A stretch of 64,000 nucleotides of DNA from Daucus carota subsp. sativus (GCF_001625215.2 NC_030385.2:31831598-31895597); one strand, 5' to 3'. Numbered from the stretch's first letter, positions 31,841 to 43,840 are shown. A program made the numbers and translations. The notes: generated from the sequence alone by a model not told the origin.

Positions 31841-34776
31841 CCTTGGTAAGGAGTGAATTCTGGCTAACACGGAGCAGGAGTGCAGTAACAAGTTCTAGTG
31901 TCATATAGTTAACTGTTGGAAGCCTTTTCAATACATCTCGCAACCCAGGTATGCTGGAACGTGATCTTTTAATTTCATCATGTAGTTCAAAGGTAGTTAA
32001 AGGCTCGGGCAGGCTTTCAAAATAACACTTGATCAAGGTTGCAACATCAAGAGGGTCTGTACCTTCTGGCAGCGAAGCGTTGGGATCTATGAAGAACAAA
32101 CACCAATTATGCTATTTACAGTATATAATTAGTGAAATCTTAAGAATCTTGCACTTCATACCTTGGTTGTATAATGAAACCAACTGCTGTATAACCTTTC
32201 TATTTCCTTCAGACTTGAACAATTCTTGAGAGTTTAATCCTAAATTAGCAATAAAATTGGTCATGATATGTAGAATTCAAACTACCATCATTCATACATT
32301 TACTTGTCATGCAAATTACCTGACAGTACAAGATAATCTGCACACTTCACTAGTATGTAAGGAATAGGCCTGGTTGACTCTTGCCTTTGCACAGTGATTT
32401 CAATTGGAACTCCAAATACTGAAAATATATATATAAAGAGTTAATGCATTACGTTTTGAATGGACTAGTTTTTTACCCTTATCAAGTGCATTAAAATCTT
32501 TCTTACAAGAGCAAGAAGCATATATACAAAGAATTGGTACAGGGTCTATAATCTTACCTCCCAGTCTGATCCTGAGGACTAACCAGCAAATAATTGGTAC
32601 TCGAAGCATTAATCAGTTCTTTTTAAAAGAGTACAATGGCGACTACTTGTTTCTATGTAAAATATAGTAATTACTATTACAATATCAGTGAATTATGTTT
32701 GTGTTATTTATTGCTTAACTTTTTTAAATATCCCTACTTAGATGTGAACTTAATACCTGATTTAACATCTTATATTTATACATGGAGACTGGAGAGTAAA
32801 TAAAAGACGGTAATATCTTTTCTGCTCTCTTGCTTTTTGTTCAACATTTTTTTTAATAATCTGCACACTTCATTAGTTTGTCTCATTTCAAATTTTCATT
32901 TCTCCAATCTCTTAATGCAATTCCACCAATCCCAAGCTATGTTACCCGGACTCTTCCTTTTGTCTCGAGTATCCGTGTCGGACATTCGACACTCGGACAT
33001 GGGTATGGACACTCCTACACTTATTTTAAGCCAAAAACATGTAAAATTTTCAAATTATTGCTGAGTCCGACACTTCGACACGTATCCATGTTGGACACTT
33101 TTAGCCGAGTCCTGGTAACTTAGATCCCAAGCCTTCACATGTCCAGAATCGGTATTGATATCATTTTCATTTATTTTAATTAGCTCAACATTCAAACTCT
33201 AGCCCCCACCCCCTTCCATCTCTCTAAATTCTCAACCACAAACTGAATTCCATTCTCATGAAAACCCTAATAGTGACGAGCGGCTACAATTATTAAATTG
33301 TTGTAGATATAAACTGTATTTATGTTTTAAAAAACCTATTACTAATGATAATTATAGAAACTAAAGTTTGCTTCCCCAAAAAGAAAAATATATGGTTACT
33401 CCTAAATCAACTCATAAGATAAATGTTGACAAAGGTAACTAAGACTCTTACCATCTGTGCTTGCAACTCCCTGCAAAAAAAAAAAAAAATCAGATATAAG
33501 AGATCTACGAATTGTAAAGTACGACGTAAACAAATGTTAAGAACATTAACTTTTACATAGCATATACAGTATACCTTCTGCCAACGCTCAAAATCAGTCA
33601 AAAGAACCTTGCTCTTCTGTTTAGTTATCTTTGCCACCTGAAATACATGACCAACTCTTATATGTCAATTCTGACATTACAAATTATGCTTGTTACATAA
33701 ACGAAGACAATGTCTGGAAATAGTGAAGGAAGCCCGATTTTCACTCCTAGGATAATTTTCTTTTTCATTTTTTCTTCTTTCAATAATGAAGTTCCAGGTA
33801 TAATAATTTCTTAATTACACTATGTAACAATGTACATGAGAGGCTATAGCCAACTTTGATGCCATGAAAGTAATATACCATCATTACTATTTACGACACG
33901 TAGACGTCCACAACATTGAAGACCTATTAATGGGTTACCTTATCGCATTTAATGCAAAATAGTATCATGCTATGTAAATCTAAAACAAGCAATTGAAATT
34001 TTATCCAGCTATATGTTGATCAGTCTTTCCATAAAAACCCCAATTGTTCACTATACTTTTTTAGAATTGGCAGGTCATTAAATAATAATAAAGTGAGGAA
34101 CAGATCAAATTGAAAACCCAACCCAAAGATAATACAACATATAGTTATATGAAACCTGGGGCACACGTCAAAGGTTATTATCAACATTCAACACATCACT
34201 ATAAAAACAAGTACCAATAAAACCATGATTAAATGAAACCCACTTAATTATAATCTAATATTTATCACAGAACCTCTTAGGGGTAAGCTTGCGATACCAA
34301 AAACAAACCCTAATGGAGTTATCCAGTGCTTATTAATGCATATAATAAATAAGAAATATTAAATTACCTCTTCGACCTTTATCTTTCCAACATTGACCTT
34401 CTCTTTTGTTTCTGTAACACCCTTTCTAAACAACATTCCAGTTGTGGCAGCAGCAGAGATAAGACGTTCTTGCATAGCATGTCTTGTAGATGGTTGTTGA
34501 AGAAATGACCAGCGACTTTTCACTATTGAGCCAACTTTTTCAGCCACGTCTGCAACATTGCCTTTGGCATCTTTTGCAACCTCGCCTACAAATGTTCCCG
34601 CAGATTGCCCAGCTTCTTTAAGCTTCACTCCTGAATTAACAATATAAGCATACTCACTATAGAGATATACATATGCATTTTTTACTAAAAATGGCAGAAA
34701 TTATCCTTTAATTACCTGATGTTGAAAAGAAGTCACTAGCCTTCTCCTGCCACTGAGGTGAGACTGGTGTAGGCAT
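30321..34776 (-). CDS. RhoGAP-domain protein (At5g61530 type), 9 coding exons
   Basis: Coding exons on the - strand: 34776-34716, 34630-34368, 33637-33575, 33470-33452, 32418-32320, 32239-32162, 32086-31842, 31509-31347, 30481-30321. They total 1152 nt, 383 aa. Start MPTPVSPQWQEKASDFFSTS, end NEIFTDANETVWR. The N-terminal third is Lys/Ala-rich and looks helical (KLKEAGQSAGTFVGEVAKDA). The C-terminal half is a RhoGAP fold: GLNSQELFKSEGNRKVIQQL, DPLDVATLIKCYFESLPEPL, NYMTLELVTALLLRVSQ, LAMEMAPIILW. RhoGAPs speed GTP hydrolysis by Rop/Rho GTPases. Here the place of the catalytic arginine finger (usually IFR..G) is held by Lys177 (LFKSEG). The intron after 31842 starts with GC. A 5' leader intron is likely, about 34790-35338. 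Confidence 0.93.
31700..31840. repeat. Compound microsatellites (AC)n-(GT)n and (GA)n in RhoGAP intron
   Basis: An (AC)n/(GT)n tract at about 31704-31748 is a near-palindrome centred on ATATGT. Then comes GGGAGGGA-rich sequence, and then (GA)n at about 31806-31838 that runs right into the GC splice donor of RhoGAP exon 7. Confidence 0.95.
32937..33123. mobile_element. hAT-type MITE in RhoGAP intron
   Basis: 187 bp. Ends CTATGTTACCCGGACTC and, inverted, CTAAGTTACCAGGACTC. Exact 8-bp target duplication ATCCCAAG at 32929-32936 and 33124-33131, the hAT hallmark. The inside is rich in GTGTC/CGACAC words, as in a widespread eudicot MITE family. It has no coding capacity. Confidence 0.9.
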
Positions 34777-34939
34777 TGCAACGAAACTAAACCTGATTCC
34801 ATTAACAGAAAAAATCATTAAAAACACACAAATGATATGAATAGTCCAGTTAATTCCATTCAGCTAAACAAACTATACTATCAAGAACTCATTTCAATAT
34901 ACCATTCATTTACATTAGGTAACAGGTTTAATACATCCT

Positions 34940-35030
34940 AATTACTCTCTATCTCCCTCCCCCTCTCACTCTCTCCCTCCCCATCTCTCTCTCTCTCTCC
35001 CCCTCCCTCCCTCTCCCTCCTCTCTCTATC
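34940..35030. repeat. CT-rich low-complexity tract
   Basis: A CTCTCTCCCTCC-type tract in the likely 5' leader intron of the RhoGAP gene. Such tracts are common near plant promoters. Confidence 0.8.
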
Positions 35031-35399
35031 TCATTCGTAAATGATACCATATCAATAAACACTAAACCAAAAACAGAAACAACGAATAAGACTAACTAGG
35101 ATGAATTCATAGAGGCCAACATAGGATACATACCTCTATTTCTATACATACATATACATCTATACATGATCAGATCAAATCAAACATCAAAAACAGACAT
35201 ACACATAAATAATCACTCCAAGTTGGAAACTTTAACATGAATCTCAAAGCCCACTCTACACTGAAACCCAAAAACCCGAAAAGATTAAATTTTTAAACGA
35301 AATTCAAGAAAATCTCAAGTGGGCACTAAGAGTTTACCTTGTGTTTCTTGTATACAAAGAGCTGTTGGTTTTGATCAACAGGCAGGGGGGAATGAAAGA

Positions 35400-36330
35400 A
35401 ATATAAAACAAGAAATTAAAAAATAAAATTGAAAAGTCACCCAAGTACAAAGGAGAAAGCTGATTGGTTGAGTGGTAGGGTGTATATTGTTATTGGTGGT
35501 CAAGCACCCAGGCTAAATAACCCATCAATCTGGAATTTTCCAACGATTATAACGGTTCTTCGGGTCTTTCTCCTTTCAAATTTTCCACCTTTTGGGGAAA
35601 TCGGATAACCAAGAAACCAATATGCAGTAGATTTCTTGTTTTTATTTAATCTTTTTTTAACTTTATTATTAATTAATATTGGCTAAAATTGATTTTTTGA
35701 GACTCATTTACGACATCTTGACTAGTTTTTTTAATTTTTTTCGAAATGGTTAGTTAATTTTTAATATGTTGTTCTTAGTAGAGAGAAAAATATCAAATTC
35801 ATTTTTATTATTATTTTCAAATAAAATATCAAGAAACTATATAATACTTTACAATCATTGTATTTTATACTTGATTCAAGATTTAATCAGTTTATAAATA
35901 CAAATTTTAAAGGTCATAATTTGTGCTACACTTTTCTTTATAGTATGTGCGTCATGCTTTTATATCCATCAGTTTTATAAAAAATAATAGATAAATGAAT
36001 AATATGATTATGTAAATATTCCATCTTTATGACTGAAAAATCATAAAGAAAAATGGATAAATTTAAAGTATATATGATTTTGATTTTAGTCCCATAAATA
36101 CCTTAAAAATCATGAAGGTTTAATAATAAAATCACACATTGGAAATTGAGGCTCAAGAAACCATTGACATATTATGAAAATTCATAGAACAGTGATCATT
36201 TCATATCTTGTCTAAAAATCAATCACTTCACTTCATATTCCAAGGGAAGATGAACTATGATATTTCCCATTGCATGAAGTTCTGCTATCATGTATCAGAT
36301 TATCTATGCAATACTAAAATTCTTATGCTT
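35400..36330. other. Intergenic between RhoGAP promoter and sugar carrier A
   Basis: AT-rich. The left part is the RhoGAP upstream region. The right part up to 36336 is the 3' flank of sugar carrier A. No transposon was recognised. Confidence 0.4.
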
Positions 36331-36336
36331 GATAGA

Positions 36337-38476
36337 TCATATGACTTCATTGGATGCATCTCCTCTCACTGCATTCTTCCAAAACCAATGTCCTTGCCAC
36401 ACTCTCTCCATTTGCTCAATCGGCACATTTTTCGTCTCAGGCAACAAAAAGTGCACAAAAAGTGTCATCACAAGCACCCAGCCTCCGAAAAAGAAGAATA
36501 TCCCAGACTTGAAGTGACAAAGCATGGCTAAAAATGTCTGAGCAATTATAAAAGTAAACAAAAATCCTACTGCAACTGTTATACTTTGGCCAGCTGATCT
36601 TATCTCTAGTGGAAATATTTCACTTGGAACTAACCAGCCTAATGGCCCCCATGACCAACCAAAACCAGCTACATACATACATATCAAAATTAGAACTATG
36701 TATGACCAGCCTTTGCTGATTCCACCTGCATCCCCAAGTTTAGCAGCTAGTACTGCTCCTACCATAATTTGTGACACAAACATTATAATCCCCCCGGACA
36801 TAAATAATGTGCGACGACCTAGTTTATCAACGCTCAACATTGACAGGAATGTTGTGACGATGCCTACAGAGCCCGTCACAACTGCAGACATGAGTGATGC
36901 ACTTTCACCTAAGCCAATTGTGCGAAACAAGATTGGGGCATAAAAGGAAATCACATTGATTCCTGTCACCTGTTGGAAAAAAGGAATAGCAATTGCCATG
37001 ACTAGTTGAGGCCTATATTTTTTCTGTAATATGTTTTTGAATGGTTTTCTGGTGGTCTTTGAAGTGTTGCTTGCTTCAATCAGATCATCTAATTCAGCTT
37101 GAACATTGTCTGTGCCTCGTACTTTTTGTAGCATTTTCTTGGTCTTTTCATGATCAGTTCCACGCTGAATTAAGCTGTTTGGTGTTTCTGGCAAGAAAAT
37201 TGCACCCACTGTTAATACTGATGCCGGGGCTGCAGCCATTGCTAGTGATATTCTCCATCCCCAACCTGCCTCAATTTTTTGAGTTCCGTAGTTTATAAGG
37301 GTGGCCATTAAAACTCCGATACCTACACTAAACTGAAATCCCATGTTTATGGCTCCTCTTAAACTTGGAGGTGCCATTTCTGAGAGATAAAGTGGAACGG
37401 ACTGCAGAAATAAAAGAAAAAAAATATATAAATTAATACTACTGGTGTTTCATTAGGAAAAGATTTGCTGAGCATCTATACGTTTTGGCTGTAATTTTCA
37501 GTTCGTATTATTTCTATGACAAAAAACAAATCATTTGAGGATTTTTCATAGAGGATTGATGCAAAATGTTACTTATTAGCATATGGATTTATCAAATATT
37601 ACTGGAATCAGGTATAACATAAATAAGGAGTAGAATGAGAGAAGACATCGTTACCTGATTAGCAAAACCAACTCCGACTCCAAGCAAAACACGGCCAAGA
37701 ATGAGCATGTAGACATTATAACTCCATCCTCCAAGGCCTGAACCAGCTAAAAATGCAATTCCAGCAACAATAATAGTTGGCTTACGACCGAAGGAATCAG
37801 TTATGACTGAAGCTACAAAGGATGCTATGAGACCAGCTACATATAAAGATGATGTAAATAAGGTCAGAAGTTGACTCTCAAATTTGCAATAGTTGCTAAC
37901 TTCTGCATCTTCTTTCATTCTCCTGTACACCTTTGGGAAGAACTTCTTCAGAAACGAATCCATTGACGTAACTCCACCTTCACAATATTTACAATTATGG
38001 CAAGTCTGTGACATATATAAATACATATTGAGTTTGTTTCTGTATCGCTAACCTTTTTTTCAACATATCATAAGTATGAAAAAGAAGTGAAAGATACTTC
38101 AGAAAATGAATTTTGACATTTTTCAGAAAAAAAATTAATTCCATGAACCAAACTGCTATATATTCCTCAGATGGAAATAAATTTGCAGAGAGTGATAACA
38201 GTACAATTTTAATGTCACGTTTGAAGGAATTAGCGCAAGCCTACAGAATTTTGTCATTTGTAGCTTGTAAGAGTGGAATTAAACATGCATCTGTGTACTC
38301 GACGCATATAGAAGAAAGTAACCAGTAAGTTATGAACCTGAGATTCCAATATCATAGCCGAAAAGGATGCCACCCATGGCAGCAACCATACATGATAATA
38401 CAACAAAGAGTGTGATTTTTTTGCTGTAGTTATACTGCCCAACTTCATCGCCTTTCAGGGACATGCCTACTGCCAT
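36337..38476 (-). CDS. HEX6-like sugar/H+ symporter A (STP family)
   Basis: Plasma-membrane hexose/proton symporter of the major facilitator superfamily, 508 aa, from exons 38476-38338, 37977-37655 and 37401-36337 (139, 323 and 1065 nt). Start [20 protein letters not shown]. Family marks: [19 protein letters not shown] in helix 1 and its loop, DSFGRKPT and [26 protein letters not shown] in the central loop, [48 protein letters not shown], and [15 protein letters not shown] at the end. The central [10 protein letters not shown] wording fits the Ricinus HEX6 branch of STPs. Twelve membrane helices are expected. It is a tandem duplicate of the next gene, 402 bases apart. No defect seen. Confidence 0.94.
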
Positions 38477-38878
38477 GGCTATCTACCAATAGATTTCTAT
38501 TCTGCAGCTACCACACAGTGCTCTGGATCAGAAAGCAGATTTGTGTAACTTCACTAATTTCTTTTATATAAGAAGAAAAATAGTTGTAGTATACTACTAG
38601 TATTCCAAGTTTGACTAGTCTATTTATATAGAAATTCAAAGATAAGTGTTGATATTTGAACTGTCTGATATTTATAGAAAAAATGACTTAATTTGTATTT
38701 TCTGCAACACAACAATCAAATCCCCTGATGCCTGATACCAAATTAAGCACATAGAATGACTTAATATACATTCTTCTGTAAAAATCATCAGGAACTTTGA
38801 TTCTTTTCATTGTATAGTATAATCCTGTATCAAATTTTTTACAGAATCTCAAAGTTATAAACAAAATACATCATATGT

Positions 38879-40951
38879 TCAAGTAACTTCATTATACTTG
38901 TCTCCTCCGACTACATTCTTCCAAAACCAGTGTCCCTTCCACACTCTCTCCATTTGTTCAATTGGCACATTTTTAGTCTCGGGCAACAAAAAGTGGACAA
39001 ACAGTGTCATCACGAGCACCCAGCCTCCGAAAAAGAAGAAGATCCCAGACTTGAAGTGACAAAGCATGGCCAAAAATGTTTGAGCAATTATAAAAGTAAA
39101 CAAAAATCCTACAGCCACAGTTATACTTTGACCTGCTGATCTTATCTCTAGTGGAAATATCTCACTTGGAACTAACCATCCTAATGGTCCCCATGACCAA
39201 CCAAAACCAGCTACATATACACATATCAATATTAGAACTATGTATGACCAGCCTTTGCTGATTCCACCTTCATCCCCTAGTTTAGCAGCTAGTACTGCTC
39301 CTACCATAATTTGCGAAACCAACATTATAACCCCCCCGAACATGAATAATGTGCGACGCCCCAGTCTATCAACACTCAGCATTGACAAGAATGTTGTGAC
39401 AATCCCTACACAACCCGTCACCACAGCAGACATTAATGATGCACTTTCACCTAAGCCAATTGTCCGAAACAAGATTGGTGCATAGAAGGCAATTACATTG
39501 ATACCGGTTACCTGTTGGAAAAATGGAATTGCAATTGCCATGACGAGTTGAGGCCTGTAGTTGCTCTTTAGTATGTTTCTGAATGGCTTTTTAATTGTTT
39601 TTGTATTGTTGCTTGCATCGATGAGATCATTTAATTCAGCTTGAACATCATCTGTGCCTCTAACTTTTTGTAGCATTAGCTTGGTCTTTTTCTGATCAGC
39701 TCCACGCTGAATTAAGCTGTTTGGTGTTTCTGGTAAGAAAATTGCACCTATTGTTAATACTAATGCTGGGGCTGCAGCCATTGCCAGTGATATTCGCCAC
39801 CCCCAACCTGCCTCAATTTTTTGAGTTCCATAATTGATAAGATTAGCCATTAAAACTCCGATGCCCACACAGAACTGAAATCCAATATTTATTGCGCCTC
39901 TTAAATTTGGAGGTGCCATTTCTGAGAGATATAATGGGACAGACTGCAGAAAATATTGGAAACATTCATGAATGAAGAGGACAAATTTTTTATGCAAAAA
40001 GAAGAAAAAATTGCTTGGCAGTACCAATTTTGCAAATATAAGTTATAATGCATTCAAATTTATCACATATTATTAGAATCAACAACAGTGTAATTAAAGA
40101 GTAAGACTATTATTCATCAAACAAAGAAAGTAAGATCAGAAATGAGTAGTGTTACCTGATTAGCAAAACCAACTCCAATTCCAAGCAAAACACGGCCAAG
40201 AATGAGTATGTAGACATTATAACCCCAACCGCCAAAGCCTGAACCAGCTAAAAACGCAATTCCAGCAATTATAATGGTTGGCTTACGACCAAATGAATCA
40301 TTTATGATTGAAGCCACAAAGGATGCCACAAGGCCAGCTATGTAGAGAGATGATGTGAAAGAGGTCAAAAGCTCACTCTCAAACTTGCAATAATTGCTAA
40401 CTTCCTTGTCTTCTTTCATTCTCCTGTACACCTCTGGGAAGAACTTCTTCAGAAATGAATCCATTGATGTTACTCCACCTTCACCAAATTCGCATCACAA
40501 TCATTTCAAAATCAACTCCTTATCATACATAAAATTATTTAGAGTCTCTGTTTCAGTGCATGACACTTTGACTAACCTTTTTCCAAACATGCAAATAACA
40601 TTTGAGCTTAATTACTTGTTCTGTTTGTTAAGTGACCAATTCTCCCAAAATCTCAAGGTGTTAGGAGAAGGCTTACCAGGATATATCATAATGTATTTTA
40701 ACACTGTTTCCGTAAATCAAATTGCAATACTTTCTTAGGTAAATGGAAATAGATTTCAAGAATGTGTTCCAATCTTTAAAATTTAAAGCCTATAGAGAAA
40801 ATAAGCATGAACCTGAAATTCCAATGTCATAGCCAAAGAGGATACCACCCATGGAAGCAACCATACATGACAATACAACAAAGAGTGTGATCTTTTTGCT
40901 GTAGTTGTACTGCCCAACTTGATCAGCTTTCATGGCCATGCCCACTGCCAT
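38879..40951 (-). CDS. HEX6-like sugar/H+ symporter B (STP family)
   Basis: Paralogue of carrier A with exactly the same exon lengths (40951-40813, 40478-40156, 39943-38879; 139, 323 and 1065 nt), also 508 aa. Start [20 protein letters not shown], end HWFWKNVVGGDKYNEVT. The same STP signatures are present, including [28 protein letters not shown] and [15 protein letters not shown]. Differences from A cluster in the central cytoplasmic loop (NTKTIKKPFRNILKSNYRPQ against [20 protein letters not shown]) and the C-tail, while helices are nearly identical. Introns differ more than exons, so both copies look under selection. Exact sugar preference cannot be read from sequence. Confidence 0.94.
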
Positions 40952-41386
40952 GGTATCTACCAGTAGATCTTTATTATTCTAGCTACCACACAATTCTCAG
41001 GATCAGAAAGTAGATATGCGGGCAACTTCTTATTGCTCTTATTACAAGAGAGTGGGAGATATAAGTGGTGTCCAAGTCTGACTAGTCTATCTATATACAA
41101 ACTACACTTCTTTATCAATGATTGGACTGATGTTGTAATAAAACATCAAAACAAGTGTGCTTAATCAACCAAATTGAATTTGATATATCCTGCTCGAAAA
41201 TAGGGTTAATACATGCATGCAATAAATTTATTCCAAAGAGACCGTTCTGGTAATAACAGCACTCGGAGCTGGAGGTGAAGTGATTACAATTTTAGATAGT
41301 TGGTGAGACTTAAGAATCTTGTTGGAGCCCAGAAAGTAGACGCACCACTTAATAAGCTTTGTCCAAATAATATTTTTCTTTTTATT
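40952..41386. other. Upstream region of sugar carrier B
   Basis: Likely promoter and leader (TATCTATATACAAAC near 41090). No gene or repeat recognised. Confidence 0.4.
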
Positions 41387-41388
41387 TA

Positions 41389-41873
41389 TTAGAGCGAGTC
41401 CAATATAATATTATAAATAAATATACAAATATTACAAAAATTAATAAATAATTAATATAATTTTTATAACAAGTTAAGAGCATCTCCAGCAGTGTCTTAG
41501 TGTCTTCCTTATAAATATTATAAAATATTGAATCCTAGTGATTTAGGACAAGATTTTGTATTTCAACTCCAACAATGATCCCTATAATTCATTCCTTATT
41601 ATTATAATAATAATAAATTTGGAAAGAGATTGATAAAAGATGGAAGGAAGAGAGAGAAAATAAATGACAATAAGAGAGAGAAATGATTTTTTTATTAAAG
41701 AAATCAAATAAGGCATGGCTAGTGGTGCCTTATTAATAAGGCATGGAAGGAGGATCCTAGTGATTTAAGGCACCTCTAAGACACTGCTGGAGCACTAATT
41801 TATGTCACATTCCTTATAATTGGACTTAAGATATGAAATAGGGAAGCTGCTGGAGTTGCTCTAACAACCCTTT
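41389..41873. mobile_element. Nested MITEs with GAGCA.CTCCA ends
   Basis: Outer ends: TTAGAGCGAGTCCA near 41389 and, inverted, GTTAGAGCAACTCCAGCAGC at about 41873. Inner ends: CTCCAGCAGTGTCTTAG near 41484 and its exact inverse CTAAGACACTGCTGGAG near 41780, with TTA-like flanks. This GAGCATCTCCAGCAG wording is common to several plant MITE families. The superfamily is not certain (PIF/Harbinger-like by the TTA flanks). Confidence 0.6.
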
Positions 41874-41999
41874 TCTTTACTGACACATTTTCTAAATAGC
41901 ACAACTATCTTTTTAACAGCATTTACATTTTACACTCTCAAAACATTTTCTAAGCGAAGCCGCAATATGTATGTGATTCCAGGTACGTTATAATAAACG

Positions 42000-42180
42000 A
42001 TTTGAGTTAATTGCAATTGGCACCCCTTTGGTTTCGGCTTATTACACATTACATCTAATAATTTTTGAAAATACACTTTGCATCCCCAGACTTTTAGCCC
42101 GTAGACACTTTGCGCCCTTTCCGTTAAATTTTGCCGTTACCGTTAATTTTTGCAGGGGCATTTTGGGAAATTTAATTATA
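42000..42180. repeat. MULE-terminus-like repeat fragment
   Basis: GAGTTAATTGCAATTGGCAC, then TTGCATCCCCAGAC and CCGTTAAATTTTGCCGTTAC, resembles in style the long ends of the two MULE-type MITEs at 48.8 and 55.5 kb. No matching inverted partner was found, so it may be a solo end. Confidence 0.35.
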
Positions 42181-42359
42181 TTTAATTAAAATCAGACTTT
42201 TATTTAAATTTTTTGACCATCTAAACGATATTTTTCGGAAAAACTTAAAGAACGAAAGTTGTAGAGAATAAAAAGATCTTCTTAGAACTATAAGGTTCAA
42301 AAATTTTCGTAATTCTTTATATAATTATTTTTAAAAAATTCAAAAATTAGCAATTTTGT

Positions 42360-43625
42360 AAAAATGAACAATTATTTTTAAATAATTATTTAAAAATGAA
42401 AAATATAATTATACATGATAAAAATCGAGATAATAGTACAACTCAAAACACTAGTTGACTACTGAAATCTCACTCCAAATAAAATTATATTTTTCTAAAT
42501 TTTTTTTAATATCATCAAAATATATAAATGTTGACATCCGTACGGTTGGATCATCCAAAAATATTTTTAAAAAAATGTAAGCAGTAATACATGATAAAAC
42601 ACTAAATGCTTATACAAGTCAAACCACTAGTTGACTGCTAAGCTCTCCATCCAAATAAAATTATTTTTTTCCTGAAACCTTTTTAATATCATCAAAATAT
42701 ATAAATCTTCACATCCGTACGGTTGGATCATCCAGAAATAGTTTTTAAAAAATGTAAGCTGTAATACATGATAAAACACTAGATGTAAGTACAAGTCAAA
42801 CCACTAGTTGACTGCCAAACTCTCCATCCAAATAAAATTATTTTTTTCTGAAACTTTTTTAATATCACCAAAATATATAAATCTTGACATCCGTACGGTT
42901 GTATCATCCAAAAATATTTTTAAAAAAAATGTTAGCAGTAATACATGATAAAACACTAGATAAGGTAAACCACTAGTTGACTGCTAAACTATCCATCCAA
43001 ATATAATTATTTTTTTCTGAAACTTTTATAATAACATCAAAATATATAAATCTTCACATCCGTACGGTGGATCATCCAGAAATATTTCTTAAAAAATGTA
43101 AGCTGTAATACATGATAAAACACTATATGCTAGTACAAGTCAAACCACTAGTTGACTGCTAAACTCTCCATCGAAGTAAAATTATTTTTTTATGAAATTT
43201 ATTTTATATCATCAAAATATATAAATCTCCACATCCGTACGGTTGAATCATCCAGAAATATTTTTAAAAAAATGTAAGCAGTTATACATGATAAAACACT
43301 AGATACTAATACAACTCAAAACACTAGTTGACTACTGAAATCTCAATCCAGATAAAATTATATTTTTCTGAATTTTTTTTAATATCATCAAAATATATAA
43401 ATCTTGACATCCGTACGGTTGGATCATCCAAAAATATTTTTTAAAAAAATGTAAGCAGTAATACATGATAAAGTACACGATAATTGTACAAGTCAAACAA
43501 ACCACTACTTGACTGCTAAAATCTCAATACAAATAGAGTTATTTTTTTCTTCTGAAATTCATATAATATCACTGATACATTTAGACCTCAACATCCGTAA
43601 GTATGGATCATTTAGTAAAAATGTA
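42360..43625. repeat. Satellite-like tandem array, about 176 bp x 7
   Basis: The word ACATCCGTACGGTTGGATCA recurs, sometimes with changes, at 42534, 42711, 42887, 43056, 43231, 43407 and 43591. The spacings are 177, 176, 169, 175, 176 and 184. Other words keep the same order in each unit: GTAAGCAGTAATACATGATA, CACTAGTTGACTGCTAA, and ATCATCAAAATATATAAATC. Copies differ by several per cent, and the last is the most diverged. There is no coding content. The period is close to nucleosome length. Confidence 0.95.
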
Positions 43626-43640
43626 AATAACACTGTATAC

Positions 43641-43755
43641 ATCAGGGACTTGAACTCACTGTTGTTATTAATGTATACACCATCAGGGACTTGAACTCAC
43701 TGTTGTTATTAATATATACACCATCAGGGACTTGAACTCACTGTTGTTATTAATG
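43641..43755. repeat. 41-bp tandem repeat x 3
   Basis: ATCAGGGACTTGAACTCACT starts at 43641, 43682 and 43723, giving exact 41-base periodicity. The three copies are nearly identical. The block follows directly on the 176-bp array. Confidence 0.95.
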
Positions 43756-43792
43756 CGGTAAGGGTATGATAGGAAAATGAATTATGGAGGGG

Positions 43793-43840
43793 ACATCAGT
43801 GATATAAAGTCACTGATCAGTGACTTTAAGTCACTGATGT
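43793..43840. repeat. 48-bp near-perfect palindrome
   Basis: The left arm starts ACATCAGTGATATAAAGTCA and the right arm ends TAAGTCACTGATGT. The two 24-base arms are inverse copies with two mismatches and no loop, so it could form a cruciform or hairpin. Confidence 0.9.

Noticed and set aside
31593-32099. 168-codon frame with long Leu-Ser and Thr-His runs
   Set aside because: Only the first part is RhoGAP exon 7. The rest is translation of the (GA)n and (AC)n microsatellites in the intron.
36337-40951. Long direct repeat considered as ends of one large mobile element
   Set aside because: The repeated unit is the sugar carrier gene itself with introns and coding constraint, so it is a tandem gene duplication.
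42360-43760. CRISPR-like array
   Set aside because: Repeats are long, contiguous and without unique spacers, in a plant nuclear context; it is a satellite and minisatellite.
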